This document shows positions 25,224 through 35,100 of a DNA stretch of 64,000 nucleotides, piece by piece. The notes beneath the pieces were generated by a model. That model made no database searches. It was not told the origin of the DNA and saw only the letters and a list, made by a program, of their open reading frames with translations. Each line of letters opens with the position of its first letter. The first letter of the stretch is position 1. The stretch covers positions 1 to 64,000 of the forward strand of contig JAQGLT010000082.1 in NCBI GenBank assembly GCA_028292745.1, in the 5' to 3' direction. The translations under genes and the position numbers were made by a program. The stretch is from Polaromonas sp. (GTDB lineage: Bacteria; Pseudomonadota; Gammaproteobacteria; Burkholderiales; Burkholderiaceae_C).

Positions 25224-25883
25224 ATGACTGACTGCCATGAATCTTCCCGCTCGGGTCCTTCATTAGCCCGCACTGGCTTGTTAAGAGCCGCTGCTTTGGT
25301 GGCGGCGGGGTTTCTCGCTATGGGCGGGGCAGGCGCGCAGCCCACGGTGGCCGCCAGCCAGGCCATTTCGGCCGCCACGCCGGCCGTGGTCAAAGCGGTT
25401 TCGGTCGAGTTGACGCAGTCCAAGGTGGTCAAGGACGCCAAGGGCGTGGAGCAATTGATGAACGCGCCCACCGTCATGCCGGGCGACGTCATTGAATACA
25501 AGGTGACCTACAAGAACAACAGCACCAAGGCTGTGGATGGCCTGGTGGCCGACCTGCCGATTCCCGAAGGTCTGGAATATCTGCCCAAAAGCGCCAAACC
25601 AGGGGCGGCGCTGGTCAAGGTCGCGGCCAAGGACGGTGTCTACGCTGCCGAGCCGCTGATGCGCAAGCTGCCTGACAACAAGAGCGAGCCGGTTCCCTAC
25701 AACGAATACCGTGCCTTGCGCTGGAGTCTCGGCCAGTTGCCCGCAGGCGGTATTGCCGCTGTGACGGCACGCGCCAAGGTTGAAGTTGCAGCGCCATCTT
25801 CCCCTGCAACTGCACCCAAGACGGCAGCCGCTGCAGCCCCGTCTTCCGCCGTCACCGTGAAGCCTGCCAGCGCAGCCCGCTGA
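25224..25883 (+). CDS. Secreted DUF11-domain protein, small
   Basis: 219 residues. A signal peptide ends near residue 38 (AALVAAGFLAMGGAGAQ). One DUF11 (Ig-like) module occupies about residues 55-185: VELTQSKVVKDAKG, then VMPGDVIEYKVTYKNNSTK, ADLPIPEGLEYLPKSA and LRWSLGQLPAGG. The last 30 residues are alanine/proline-rich (SSPATAPKTAAAAAPSSA), like a linker or flexible tail. It is probably periplasmic or exported. The function of DUF11 modules is mostly structural, as spacers or adhesion modules. First gene of the four-gene cluster. A terminator follows, so it may have a transcript of its own. Confidence 0.75.
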   Translation: MTDCHESSRSGPSLARTGLLRAAALVAAGFLAMGGAGAQPTVAASQAISAATPAVVKAVSVELTQSKVVKDAKGVEQLMNAPTVMPGDVIEYKVTYKNNSTKAVDGLVADLPIPEGLEYLPKSAKPGAALVKVAAKDGVYAAEPLMRKLPDNKSEPVPYNEYRALRWSLGQLPAGGIAAVTARAKVEVAAPSSPATAPKTAAAAAPSSAVTVKPASAAR

Positions 25884-25971
25884 ACCTCAGGCTTCTCATC
25901 AGTGAGTACGCCTTGTCATGACGGAGTACCGCATCCCACAGCCGATTGTTGATATGACGAAAGCGCGGCTG

Positions 25972-25999
25972 ACGGGGGACTTCAAATTCCCCCGTTTTT
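25972..25999 (+). terminator. Intrinsic terminator after the small DUF11 gene
   Basis: The stem acggggga/ttcccccgt with an 8-base loop is followed by ttttt. It is a good rho-independent signal on the plus strand. Confidence 0.75.
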
Positions 26000-26045
26000 G
26001 ATCCTTTAGTAACCATCCTTGACCTTAGCCGGAGAGAGAAAAAAA

Positions 26046-28952
26046 ATGATAATTTACAAACCAACCCACCGCACTGGCGCCAAGCCGGTAGCGGCATGGG
26101 TGGGGACTGCAGCGCTGACGTTGGGGTTCCTTTTTGGAAGCCCGGCTGCTTTCGCTGTGGCGCCACTCGCCAACACCGTCATCGGCAACCAGGCGTCCGC
26201 CTCGTACACCGACCCCAACGGCATTACTCAGCTGGCCTCGTCGAACCTGGTGCAAACCACGGTCCAGCAGGTCGGCTCCTTCAATCTTGATGGGCAATCT
26301 GCCGTCACGACCACCGTTGTCAACACCAAGACCGGTGCTGCGGGCGCCACCGTCTATGCGCCTCACACATTGACCAACACGGGCAATGGCGCTGACAAAT
26401 TCATCATCACCGTTGACTCCGCTGCCGCAGGCTTTTCTAGGGTTGAAGTGTTTGCCGACGCCAATGGCGACGGTCTGCCGGACAACACCACCGCGCTGTG
26501 TACCGCTACGCCGGCCGCCACCTGCTCGGTGCCTGCCCAGACGGTCGCTGGCAACAATGGCGTGTTCCAGTTCGTGGTGGCTTACTCCATCCCCAACGCC
26601 GCCACCACGCCGACCACTCCGTTTGCTGTTGGCACGGTCAAAGCTGTCGTGGATCCAACATCGCCTGTGATCGCCACTTACGGCGCCAACACCCAGGCGG
26701 CTGACGTCGACAACGTCAACCTGACCATCGTGGCGGCATTCAATGCCACCAAGGCCATCGGCACCCCTGCCGTGGCATGGTCCTTGAACGGCGGTGTCTG
26801 GCCAGTGGCCACCACCACGGGTCCGCGCTCGGTCGCCAGCTGCGCCGCAACCACTGCAGGCGCCATCAGCCCAGCCGCAGGTTGCGTGTACACGACCTAC
26901 ACGCTTAACCTGAGCAATACGGGCGGCGCGGTCGGCAAGATTGCGATTTCCGATACGCTGCCTTCCGGTTTCACCTATGTGCCCGGTTCGGCTGTCTGGA
27001 GCAGCGCTCCAGGCGCTGTCCTGACCGATGCTGCATTGGGTGACCCTGCCGGTATCGACTTCCGGGCCACGGGCAATACCGTGACGGCAGTCGTCGCCGC
27101 GCTGAACCCGAATGTGACGCAATCCGTCAGCTTCGTGGTGCTCGTCAATGACACGGCCTCCATCGGCACATCCAGCACCACCAACACGGCAACGTACAAC
27201 CCAAGCGATGCACCGGCTGCGACCTCGGCCGCGCCAGGCACCCTGGGTTCAAGTACCAACCCGGCAAGCTACACGGTAACCGCCAGCTACAGCCTCGCGA
27301 TGGGCTCTGTTGCCTCGACCGCAGTGACTGCCAAGGACACCGTGCCCGGCACGCCTAATGGCACCGCTGCCGACTTGACGGTCCGCCCCTCGGTTTCCCC
27401 AGGCGGCAGTGTCGTCTTCACGCAGACGGTTTACAACACCGGTAACGCCACCGACACGGTCAACGTCACGGCGCAAAACGTGACCTTCCCGACAGGCACC
27501 ACGTTCCAGTTCTTCAATGCCGGCGGCGTGGTGGCACTGCTTGACACCACGGGCGACGGCGTTGTGGACACCGGCCCAATTGCGGTGAACAGCAGCGTGA
27601 GCATCATTGTTCGCGCCAATGTTCCGGCTGGCACAACTGCTGCGGGTCCCTATACCGTCAACGTGCGCGGCGTTTCTGCTGGCGACACCAGCAAGATCGA
27701 TGCAACGCAAGATCAGGTTACCGCGCTGATTGCAAGCGCTGCGCTGATTGATCTGACCAACACCGCTGTCGGCACCGGCATTGGCAATGTCGGCTCTGGC
27801 GACCTGGGCGCAGGCCCAAGCCCGTCAGCAACGACAACCGTCAGCACGCCGGCAGGCTCATCGGCACTGTTCACGCTGTTCCTCAAGAACAACGATTCGA
27901 TCATCAACAGCTACAACCTGTCTGCCAGCCAGACGGCTGCCTTCCCTGGCTCCCTGCCAGCGGGCTGGACCGTGAAGTATGTGGCCGGTGGCGCGACCTG
28001 CTCTGCCGCCGCGATCAGTCAGCCGGTGGCGGTTGCCGTGGCTGCGCAAGTGCAGGTTGACGCCTGCGTGACGCCGCCCGTGTCGCAAACGCCAGTGGTC
28101 GCCCAGCCGATGTACTTCCGTGTGACCTCGACAGCGGTTGCCAGCACCGGCGCCATCGTGTCCGACACAAAGCTCGATGCCGTGACCGTGACGATTGCCA
28201 ATACCTTTGGCGCCACCCTGACGCCTGACAACAACGGTCAGGTCGCCGCAGGCGGCTCCGTGGTCTATGCCCACACGCTGACCAGCACCGGCGCGCAGTC
28301 TTGCGGTAGCTACACCCTGGCTGCTTCGCCAACCGCGACCGCCCTGGGTTGGACGACCGTTATCTACGTGGACGTCAATGGCGACGGCCAGCTGGATGCA
28401 GGTGACACGCTGTACACCACTGGTTCGTTAAGCCTTGGCGCATACCCGGCCACGCAAAAACTGCTCGTCAAGGTGTTCGCACCCGGCGGCGCAGCGGCAG
28501 GCGCGGCTGATGTGGCGACCGTGACGGCAACGTTCGCGGCCAATTGCGGCGCGCCTTCGGCAACCGACACCAGCACCGTCATCACCGGCCAGATCCGTCT
28601 GGTGAAGACGCAAGGCTTGAATGCTGCCTGCAACACCACCGTGCCGGCCCTCAGCGCTGCGCCTATCGGGGCTGCCAAGCCTGGTGACTGCATCGTTTAC
28701 CGCGTGGTGGCAACCAATGAAGGCGCTGCCCCGGTGAGCAACCTGGCCATCAACGATGCCATTCCGGCTTACACCAGCCTGAGCGCGACGCAGCCAGCTG
28801 TGCGGTGCGAGTCAACCGGTATCACCACCGCCTTCACCACGGCTGCCAACTATGCATCCACTGCAGTTGCCGTGAGCTGCGGCAGTGCCGCCAACTCGGT
28901 GATCCCTGGCGGCTCGGCGACGATGACCTTCTCCGTGAAGATCAATAACTGA
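26046..28952 (+). CDS. Large secreted DUF11-repeat protein
   Basis: 968 residues from ATG 26046, which has ggagag upstream. A TTG at 26019 gives a longer reading that is unlikely. The signal peptide (VGTAALTLGFLFGSPAAFA) is followed by a conserved head TVIGNQASASYTDPNG. The rest is Ig-like modules of about 100-130 residues, several with Ca-binding loops (DANGDGLPDN, DTTGDGVVD, DVNGDGQLDAGD). The last module, from about residue 855 (GQIRLVKTQGLNA, then GDCIVYRVVATNEGAAP), is a classical DUF11 ending in TMTFSVKINN. There are no LPXTG motif and no membrane anchor. It is presumably secreted and held at the surface by the following barrel protein or by other contacts, which is inference. Poor in cysteine, rich in threonine, alanine and valine. 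Confidence 0.8.
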   Translation: MIIYKPTHRTGAKPVAAWVGTAALTLGFLFGSPAAFAVAPLANTVIGNQASASYTDPNGITQLASSNLVQTTVQQVGSFNLDGQSAVTTTVVNTKTGAAGATVYAPHTLTNTGNGADKFIITVDSAAAGFSRVEVFADANGDGLPDNTTALCTATPAATCSVPAQTVAGNNGVFQFVVAYSIPNAATTPTTPFAVGTVKAVVDPTSPVIATYGANTQAADVDNVNLTIVAAFNATKAIGTPAVAWSLNGGVWPVATTTGPRSVASCAATTAGAISPAAGCVYTTYTLNLSNTGGAVGKIAISDTLPSGFTYVPGSAVWSSAPGAVLTDAALGDPAGIDFRATGNTVTAVVAALNPNVTQSVSFVVLVNDTASIGTSSTTNTATYNPSDAPAATSAAPGTLGSSTNPASYTVTASYSLAMGSVASTAVTAKDTVPGTPNGTAADLTVRPSVSPGGSVVFTQTVYNTGNATDTVNVTAQNVTFPTGTTFQFFNAGGVVALLDTTGDGVVDTGPIAVNSSVSIIVRANVPAGTTAAGPYTVNVRGVSAGDTSKIDATQDQVTALIASAALIDLTNTAVGTGIGNVGSGDLGAGPSPSATTTVSTPAGSSALFTLFLKNNDSIINSYNLSASQTAAFPGSLPAGWTVKYVAGGATCSAAAISQPVAVAVAAQVQVDACVTPPVSQTPVVAQPMYFRVTSTAVASTGAIVSDTKLDAVTVTIANTFGATLTPDNNGQVAAGGSVVYAHTLTSTGAQSCGSYTLAASPTATALGWTTVIYVDVNGDGQLDAGDTLYTTGSLSLGAYPATQKLLVKVFAPGGAAAGAADVATVTATFAANCGAPSATDTSTVITGQIRLVKTQGLNAACNTTVPALSAAPIGAAKPGDCIVYRVVATNEGAAPVSNLAINDAIPAYTSLSATQPAVRCESTGITTAFTTAANYASTAVAVSCGSAANSVIPGGSATMTFSVKINN

Positions 28953-28999
28953 GCACGGCTAGCTTGCTCCGGCGGCCTCTGGGCAGGCCGGGGCACTGA

Positions 29000-29040
29000 T
29001 ACGAAACACGCGCTCTTGGGCGTTTGTTTCGTACTTTTTT
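29000..29040 (+). terminator. Intrinsic terminator after the 968-residue protein
   Basis: tacgaaac (29000-29007) pairs with gtttcgta (29026-29033), with a further acgc/gcgt inner stem. It is followed by cTTTTTT at 29034-29040. The T-run is reused by the next hairpin. Confidence 0.7.
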
Positions 29041-29087
29041 CTGTGCCGCCTGATGACATTGCCACTGCAGGCGGCACAGAAAAAAGT
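29033..29087. other. 20-base perfect inverted repeat overlapping the terminator tail
   Basis: The arms at 29033-29052 and 29068-29087 are exact complements over 20 bases around a 15-base loop. The 5' arm contains the T-run of the preceding terminator. No T-run follows, so it is not itself an intrinsic terminator. It lies 50 bases before the start of the 2361-residue gene. Confidence 0.85.
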
Positions 29088-29137
29088 CAATATTTTTCAA
29101 TTCAAACGCAAGGCTCGCGCAGCGAGGTGCGCGAAAA

Positions 29138-32100
29138 GTGAGCGATGTGCTGTTTCCTTCCTCTCTTCAACGCCTTATAGCTGCGCTGGTCATTGGCATG
29201 GCCCTGCTGCTGGCCCATGTGCCGGCACAGGCCGCTCCCGCACAGGCTGGCACGGTGATTCGCAATGTGGCATCCGCTACCTATGTGCCGGCTGGCTTCA
29301 CACAGGTAGAAACCGCCGATTCCAACCATGTTCTGGTCACCGTGCAGGCGGTTGAAGCGCTGTCGCTGACGCAAGACCAGAACGTCGTGCGTCCCCCCGG
29401 TGCGCAGGTCACGCTCAATCACCTGCTGACCAACACCGGCAATGTCCCGTCTGGCTACACGATAGGGTTTGTCAACACTGGCGCGGGCTGCCCGACCCCG
29501 GTGCTGAGCCTTGGCGCGCTGCGCGTGCTGCGCGATCTCAACAACAACGGCGTGGCGGATGCGGGCGACTCGGTCGTGGCGCTGGGCGCCAGTGGCGCCA
29601 TCACGCTGCTGCCTGGGGAAACCGCCGAGCTGCTGGTGCAGGGAACCCTGCCGGCTTCCTCTGCGGGCAGTGCCTGCGTCTTGCTGAGCGCCACCACCAC
29701 CACGACCGCTGCCGCCCATGCCGTCAACCGTGACACCCTCACCATCAGCAATGCAGCCGTTTTGTCGCTGACCAAGAGCGCCAACTACCCCGGCGTGCTG
29801 GTGCCCGGCGCCACCCGCATCGACTTCACCGTGACCGGCACCAACATTGGCGCGCAGGACGCGCAGCCTGCCAGCACGGCGGCTCCTGCGAACACGGCTA
29901 TTTTTGTCAATGGCGCGCCTTTCAGCCTGGTGCTGGTGTGCGACATGATTCCTGGCGGCACGCAATACATACCCGGCACATTGCAAACCACGGCTGCCGG
30001 CGCCATGCGCCTGTTCCGCCTGCCAGGCGATGCGGCCTTCAGCTACCGTACCGCGGACGATGCGGCCGCGGTGGAAGTGGCCATCGGCATTCCAGCCGGC
30101 GTGGTGCGCAACGGCACCGTGGCCCTGCAGTTCGCGGTGCGTGCCAATGCCGACCTGAGCGGCGACATCCGCAACATTGCACAAAGCTACTACCACGACG
30201 GCGACCAGCCTGTCGTGTCGCCTTCCAATGCGGTCATCATTGCGGCCAGCCAGGGCCGCATGGGTGTGGCCAAGGCGGCTTCGCTGGCCTTGCTGAACCG
30301 TGCGCCCAACGGTGCGCTCGACGGCACCGCCACCGTGCGCTTCAGCATCCTGCTGCGAAATTATGGAAGCGTTGCGCTCCATGCCGTGCAGGCGCCTGAC
30401 CTGCTGGAAGGCGCTGGCGCCACGCAGTTTGGCAGTTACACCCCCAATGCCGTGCCTGCCGCCAACCAATACACCATCCTTCCTGGCTCGCTGGCGCTGA
30501 CCCATTCCAACAGAGGCGCGGCAGGCACCATCGCCGCCATCAATCCCGCATTCAACGGAACCGCCACCGCACAGAATTTGCTCGCTGCCGGTGCGCTGTT
30601 GCCGGTAGGCGCCGACATCACCGTGCAGTTCGAAGCGCGCATCAACTTCACCGGGCGCACGGGCACGCTGTACAACAGCGTGCGCGGCCAGGCTTCGGTC
30701 CATCCAAGTGGCGCGCCCGATATTTTTGATGATTCATCAAACGGCATCAACCCGGATGTGAACGGCAATGGCAACCCCAATGACGACAGCGTGCCCACGC
30801 CAGTCAACACCTTGTTGCCGGCCTTGTCCGTTGTCAAGACGGTTTCCTTGCCACGCCGCGTCAGCCTGGGGGTGTATGAGCTTGACTACACTTTCAAAGT
30901 CGCCAACACAGGCCAGGCCGCCGCCGCCAATGTGCGGGTGATCGACAACCTGAACTGCACCTTTGAGATGGACAAGGCGGACGGCGCCATCGCCTCCTGG
31001 GAGCTCGTCACCCGGCCTACCGTCAAGAACGGCCACCTGGCCACTTCCGCCGGTTTCACAGGCCGAGCCAGCTGCAACCGCAGTCAGCTCAACAGCACCG
31101 ATCCTTATGTGCTGCCCCCGGAGGTGGTGCTGTCCATGGTGGACGGCAGCCGTTCCCTGGCGCCTGGGCAAACCGAAGAAATCACCTTTGCCGTGCGGGT
31201 GAAGGAAAAGCCGGCCTTTATCGGCTCACGCGTCACGTTGGTCAACAAAGCCTGGGCCGCCGCTTTTGATCAAAATACCGTCAATATCACGCCCTCCATG
31301 CTGGTCGCGGCGGAATCGAGCTCGGTGCGCTACCTGCTGATCGACCCACAGGGCACGGTTTACAACGCCATTACCCGGCAGCCCGTGGCCGGCGCAAGGG
31401 TCACTTACAGTCGCCAGTCGTGCACTGGCGGCGCTGGCGGGCCTGTTGTCCCGGCGGAACTTCACGGCAGCGACTCGGGCGTCTACACCTTCAATGCCGA
31501 CGGCACGGTTTCCATGACCACTGGCGCGGACGGCGCCTGGCAGTTTTTTCTGCAGTCGCCGCCTGTCACCAGCCTATGCACCTATGGCATACAGGTAACG
31601 CCGCCGGCGGGCAGCGGTTATGTGGCCTCCAAACTGATTCCTGCCGCCGCAGGCAGCTTTGACAGCTGCGGCGCCGTCGTTCCCAATGTGGCGCCGCCAC
31701 AAAGCGGAGAACCCACGACGCATTACTTTGCCCTGCGCTCAGGCGTGAAACCCGACAACGCCATCTGCGAAAGCCTTAACAACCATATTCCACTGGATCC
31801 AGGCAACCTGCTGGGGCTGGTGCTGCGCAAAGATGGCAGCAAAAAAACGGCAGAGTTCGGCGACTTTATCGACTATGCCCTGACGCTCACCAACAAGACG
31901 GGTTTTCCCGTCATGGGCGTCACTTTCAACGATTCACTGCCAGCCGGATTCGCTTACGTCCCCAACAGTGCCCGCCTCAATGAAGTGGCCACCGCCAACC
32001 CGGCCGGTGGCGCGGGCCCCTCGCTGGTATTTGGCTTTCCTTCCCTGACCCTTGGCGTGGACAAGTCGGCCACGGTGCGCTACCGCCTGCGTATTGGCGT

Positions 32101-35100
32101 GGGCGCGCCTACAGCGGGCGATGCGGTCAATCGCGCACGCGTCAGTTCGGGGCCCATGCAATCCAACCAGGCCTCGTGGCGCGTGCGCGTCACCGGGGGT
32201 GTTTTTTCTGACGAAGCCTTTGCCTTTGGCACGGTTCACATGGAATGCCGCCGCGACGGCAAAGACGCCGATGGCGTGAAAAACGGAGCAGATGAGGTCG
32301 GCATTCCCGGCGTGCGCCTTTATATGGAGGATGGCACCAGCGTTGTCACCGACATTGAGGGCAAGTGGAGCCTCTACGGCCTCAAGCCCATCACGCATGC
32401 TCTGCGCGTCGATGAAACCACGCTGCCGCCAGGCGCCCGCCTGGATGTGCTGGACAATCGCAACGCCCGGAACCCGGCCAGCCGTTTTGTCGATCTGAAA
32501 AAAGGCGAGTTTCACAAAGCCAATTTCATCGTCGGCAACTGCGATTCGCCTGCTGTGGTGCAGGACATAGCCGCCCGCCGCAAGGCCTGGGTGGACCGGC
32601 CCGACGCAGATGGCGAGGCGGTGCGCGCGCGCCTTGACCCCGAAGGCAAAGCCCTTAACCTGGGCGATACCCGGGCCTTGCCTTCCACTGGTCAGTCCAG
32701 CCTTACAGGCGCTGCCGGCATCGCGGTGCCCACAAGCCAGGCATTGATCCAGTTGCCCACTGGTACCGCCAACACCAATACGTTCGTCGGCGGCGTCGCC
32801 AGTGCTGGCGCCCTGAACGGCACCTTGGGCCAGGCGCAGCAAGCCGGCAATTTCGCGCCCATCATTCCCGTGACGGGCACTGGCGAAGTCAACAGCCGTA
32901 GCGCCCGCCTGCCGCCTGCCGCCCAGGCTTTGCTGCAACAGGCCGTGCCCAGCAGCATCGAGCTTGAAAAAGTCATCATCGACCTGGACAACAGCGCCGG
33001 CTTTATCGGACTTAGAGACCAGGACAGGGTTGCCGGCCAGACCGTCAACGTGCGTGTCAAGGGCATTGCCGGCACTCAGCTTCGCCTTCATCTCAACGGC
33101 CAGCCCATCGACGAGCGGCGGGTCGGCAAAAAAGCCGTGCTGCCTTCCGCCAAGCTGGGCGCCTGGGAATACATTGGCGTCCAACTCAAGCCAGGCACCA
33201 ACGCCCTGCGCCTGGATGTGGTCGATGACTACGGCGTGACCCGCGACAGCCGGCAGATCACCCTGGTCGCGCCCGACAAGCTCAGCCTTATTCAGGTCGA
33301 TGTTCCCGCCACCGCCCAGGCCGACTTGCGCACGCCGGTGCTTGTCAAGGTCAGGCTAACCGATGCCAGCGGCGTGCCTGTGACTGGCCGCACGCAGCTC
33401 ACCCTGGAGACTGATCGTGGCCGCTGGCTGGACGAAGACCTGAACCCTGGCGAGCCGGGCACGCAGGTTTTTCTTGAGGGTGGCGCTGCGGAGTACCGCT
33501 TGTTGCCGCCCGGCGAGCCCGGCGACATGCGCGTGCGTGTGTCCGCAGGCGCATTCCTCAAGGAAGTTCGCGTGGCGCTGCTGCCTGACCTGCGGCCCAT
33601 GATCGGCGTCGGCATCGTTGAAGGCACGCTTGATTTCACCAAGCGCAGTGCCCTTGCCTTGGGCCAGATGCCTGCTGGCGCTGCTTTTGAAACCGAGCTT
33701 TCCGGCTTTGCCGGAAGCGACACCGCCGGTTCCCGCAGTGCTGCGCGCAGCGCTTTTTTCTTCAAGGGCGCGGTCAGGGGCGAGTACCTGCTGACCGCCG
33801 CGTATGACTCCGACAAGACCACCAAGGACCGGCTGTTTCGTGACATCCGCCCTGACGAGTTCTATCCTGTCTATGGCGACTCTTCCGTGCGCGGCTTTGA
33901 TGCGCAAAGCACGCAAAAGCTCTATGTGCGGATTGATAAAAACCGCTCCTACCTTTTATATGGCGACTTCACCACGGCCAGCACCTCTGAAGTGCGTCAG
34001 CTGAGCCAGTCCAGCCGCACCTTGACCGGCCTCAAGCATGTATATGAAACCGACACGGTGCGCGCCACCAGCTATGCCTCTCGCACGGCGCAAACCCAGC
34101 GTATCGAAGAGTTCCCCGCGCTGGGCATATCGGGCCCCTACTTCCTGAATCCCGGCAATGGCGACCTGCTGGCCAACAGCGAAAAAATTGAAATCCTGGT
34201 GCGCGACCGCAACCAGCCCAACATCGTCTTGCAGACCACGTCGGTGGCGCGCTTTACCGACTACACCATCGAGCCGCTGACCAGCCGCTTGCTGTTCACG
34301 CGTCCTATTGCCTCGGTCGATACCAATCTCAATCCGCAGTCCATCCGGGTCACTTACGAAGTTGACAGCGGCGGGCCGAAGTTCACCGTCGCCGGCACCG
34401 ATGTCCAGGTCAAGCTGGGGGAAAAGCTGCAGGTCGGCGTGGTCGCCAGTACCGATGAAAATCCTGAAAACAAACGCAAGCTGGGCGCCCTGACCGCCAT
34501 CGCCCGCATTGGCGAGTCCACCACGATTGCCGCCGAACTGGTGCGCACCGAAACAGACCTGCAAGGCGCGGGCAGCGCCAGCCGAATCGAGCTGCGCCAT
34601 CAGGATGAAAAACTGGGTGCCGTGGCGCAGATCGCCAAAACCAGCGCCAGCTTTGACAACCCCGGCTCAGCTTTCAGCGCCGGCCGCACCGAGGCCGTGG
34701 CGCGTGCGGACTACAAGCTGAACGACACCACCCAGCTGCGCGGCGAAGCCCTCTACAGCAAGGACGCCCTCGCCAGCGGCGACCGCAGGGGCATGGCCGT
34801 GGGGGTGCAAAAGAAACTCGGCGACACCCTGATGGGCGAGGTCGGCGTGCGCCACGGGGAAAACTCCAGCCCCACCGCCTCGATGTTCGACTACAACCAA
34901 GTGTCCACCAACAGCAACGCGCTGGGTTCCGGCGCGTCAGGCAATTCGATCACCAGTCTTGGCGCTTCCGCCGCTGCGGCCCGCACCAGCGACCAGGACA
35001 TCACCACCGTTCGCGGTCGCCTGACCAGCGTGGTCCCCAATCTGCCCCGGGCACAGGTGTTTGTGGAAGCCGAGCAGGACATCAAGCACAGCGACCGGCA

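Noticed and set aside
29033-29087. The 20-base hairpin as an intrinsic terminator
   Set aside because: No T-run follows either arm in the needed direction. The T-run is part of the 5' arm and belongs to the preceding terminator.
29102-30703. 533-codon minus-strand frame opposite the 2361-residue gene
   Set aside because: No family features and glycine/arginine/histidine-biased composition, while the plus strand gives DUF11 modules.
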